33,993 nucleotides of DNA from contig CALHQJ010000090.1 of assembly GCA_938036545.1 (NCBI GenBank), positions 1-33,993 of the forward strand. Direction: 5' to 3'. This document shows positions 33,532-33,993 of this stretch, in pieces (position 1 is the first letter of the stretch; each line of letters opens with the position of its first letter). A model generated the notes under the pieces. That model saw nothing but the letters and a program-made list of their open reading frames with translations. It did not search any database and had not been told where the DNA came from. The position numbers and the translations under genes are program-made. The DNA comes from an uncultured Clostridium sp. (lineage in GTDB: Bacteria > Bacillota > Clostridia > Lachnospirales > Lachnospiraceae).

Positions 33532-33993
33532 ATGATTAAATTAGAAAGAACCAGTGTAATGAATTTGGAAAACGCTATGAGAGGCGCCAGAAATCCTATG
33601 AACAGCTGGGGCAGAATGGACAGCAGCTATGATGAAAACGGCCAGTATGTATTGGGCCCAAATGATTTAAGCCTGGCAGTCCGCCTGCGGAAAGCAGGAA
33701 GCGATCACCGTAAATTTATCCGCCAGATTTTTGTGTCTGTAGATATTACGGCGCCCTTATACTGGTGGAAAGAATATGACACGTATAAGGTAGCAACAGT
33801 GGCAAATTCTACCAGCACCATGCATAAAATCCACAGCAAGGCCTTTGAACGGGAGGATTTCAGCGTAGACCATATGACAGAGACCACGTTGGAATTTATG
33901 GATACGATCATTGAAAAGCTGGAAGAAATCCGGCTCCGTTATCTGGAAACCAAGTCTAAGGCAGACTGGTACGATATGATTCAGCTTCTGCCT
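33532..33993 (+). CDS. Unrecognised protein, 5' part only (possible ThyX-like fold)
   Basis: The first 154 codons of a gene that runs off the window. AGGAG precedes the ATG, 11 bases after addA, so co-transcription with addAB is likely. No signal peptide or membrane segment is visible. The segment FIRQIFVSVDITAPLYWWKEYDTYKVATVANSTSTMHKI recalls the PLFVARQ...RHR...S.NE.S layout of flavin-dependent thymidylate synthase (ThyX), but the RHR motif is absent. I do not assign a function. The resemblance is weak and the protein may belong to an uncharacterised clostridial/phage family. Confidence 0.65.
   Translation, partial: MIKLERTSVMNLENAMRGARNPMNSWGRMDSSYDENGQYVLGPNDLSLAVRLRKAGSDHRKFIRQIFVSVDITAPLYWWKEYDTYKVATVANSTSTMHKIHSKAFEREDFSVDHMTETTLEFMDTIIEKLEEIRLRYLETKSKADWYDMIQLLP

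Overview
The window looks like chromosomal DNA from an anaerobic, low-to-mid GC Firmicute of the Lachnospiraceae / Clostridium cluster XIVa type. The reasons are AGGAGG-type ribosome binding sites, TTGACA/TATAAT promoters, a LexA box of the Bacillus/Clostridium type, a DUF6465-like protein, a clostridial Y-family polymerase, a biotin-dependent Na+ decarboxylase operon and an oxygen-sensitive class III ribonucleotide reductase. I see no rRNA, tRNA, CRISPR array, insertion sequence or prophage. Most of the window is core genome, with a small accessory patch of efflux transporters in the middle.

Layout. (1) 1-786: a short Lys/Ala-rich protein behind a consensus promoter, then a hairpin-dense non-coding stretch. 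(2) 786-4440: an RsmF-like rRNA methyltransferase converges on a minus-strand pair, a Y-family DNA polymerase followed by an RluA-family pseudouridine synthase. The polymerase promoter carries a LexA/SOS box between its -35 and -10. (3) 4595-5899: a secreted D-Ala-D-Ala carboxypeptidase. (4) 6123-11383: a five-gene operon with a methylmalonyl-CoA-decarboxylase-type carboxyltransferase, a lipoprotein/OadG-like subunit, a biotin carrier, the OadB-type Na+ pump and an OadA/5S-type carboxyltransferase. (5) 11606-15584: two exported proteins sharing a cadherin-like beta-sandwich domain. One is an SH3/glucosaminidase with a long Gly/Ser/GPG-rich insertion; the other is a membrane-anchored cohesin-like protein with a repetitive charged cytoplasmic tail. 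(6) 15662-19728: scpA, scpB, a dUTPase, a TPR protein and hflX in tight succession. (7) 19970-22336: nrdD fused to a C-terminal glutaredoxin-like domain, preceded by a possible NrdR operator. (8) 22416-26260, minus strand: a marR plus MATE efflux pair, with the MATE gene broken by a -1 frame change at a run of seven A; a second, intact MATE gene; and an FMN-binding-like membrane protein. (9) 26336-33521: addB-addA. (10) 33532-end: the start of an unrecognised protein with a faint ThyX-like look.

How genes work together. The 6123-11383 operon combines the three catalytic parts of a transcarboxylase (12S-type, 5S-type, biotin carrier) with the two membrane parts of a Na+-translocating decarboxylase. 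It could therefore couple oxaloacetate/pyruvate and acyl-CoA carboxyl chemistry to a sodium gradient, and it is the most system-like locus here. ScpA/ScpB (SMC partners), the LexA-controlled polymerase, AddAB, NrdD and the dUTPase form a broad chromosome-maintenance theme. The regulatory sites with the clearest sequence support are the LexA box before dinB, the palindrome in the marR promoter and the paired half-sites before nrdD.
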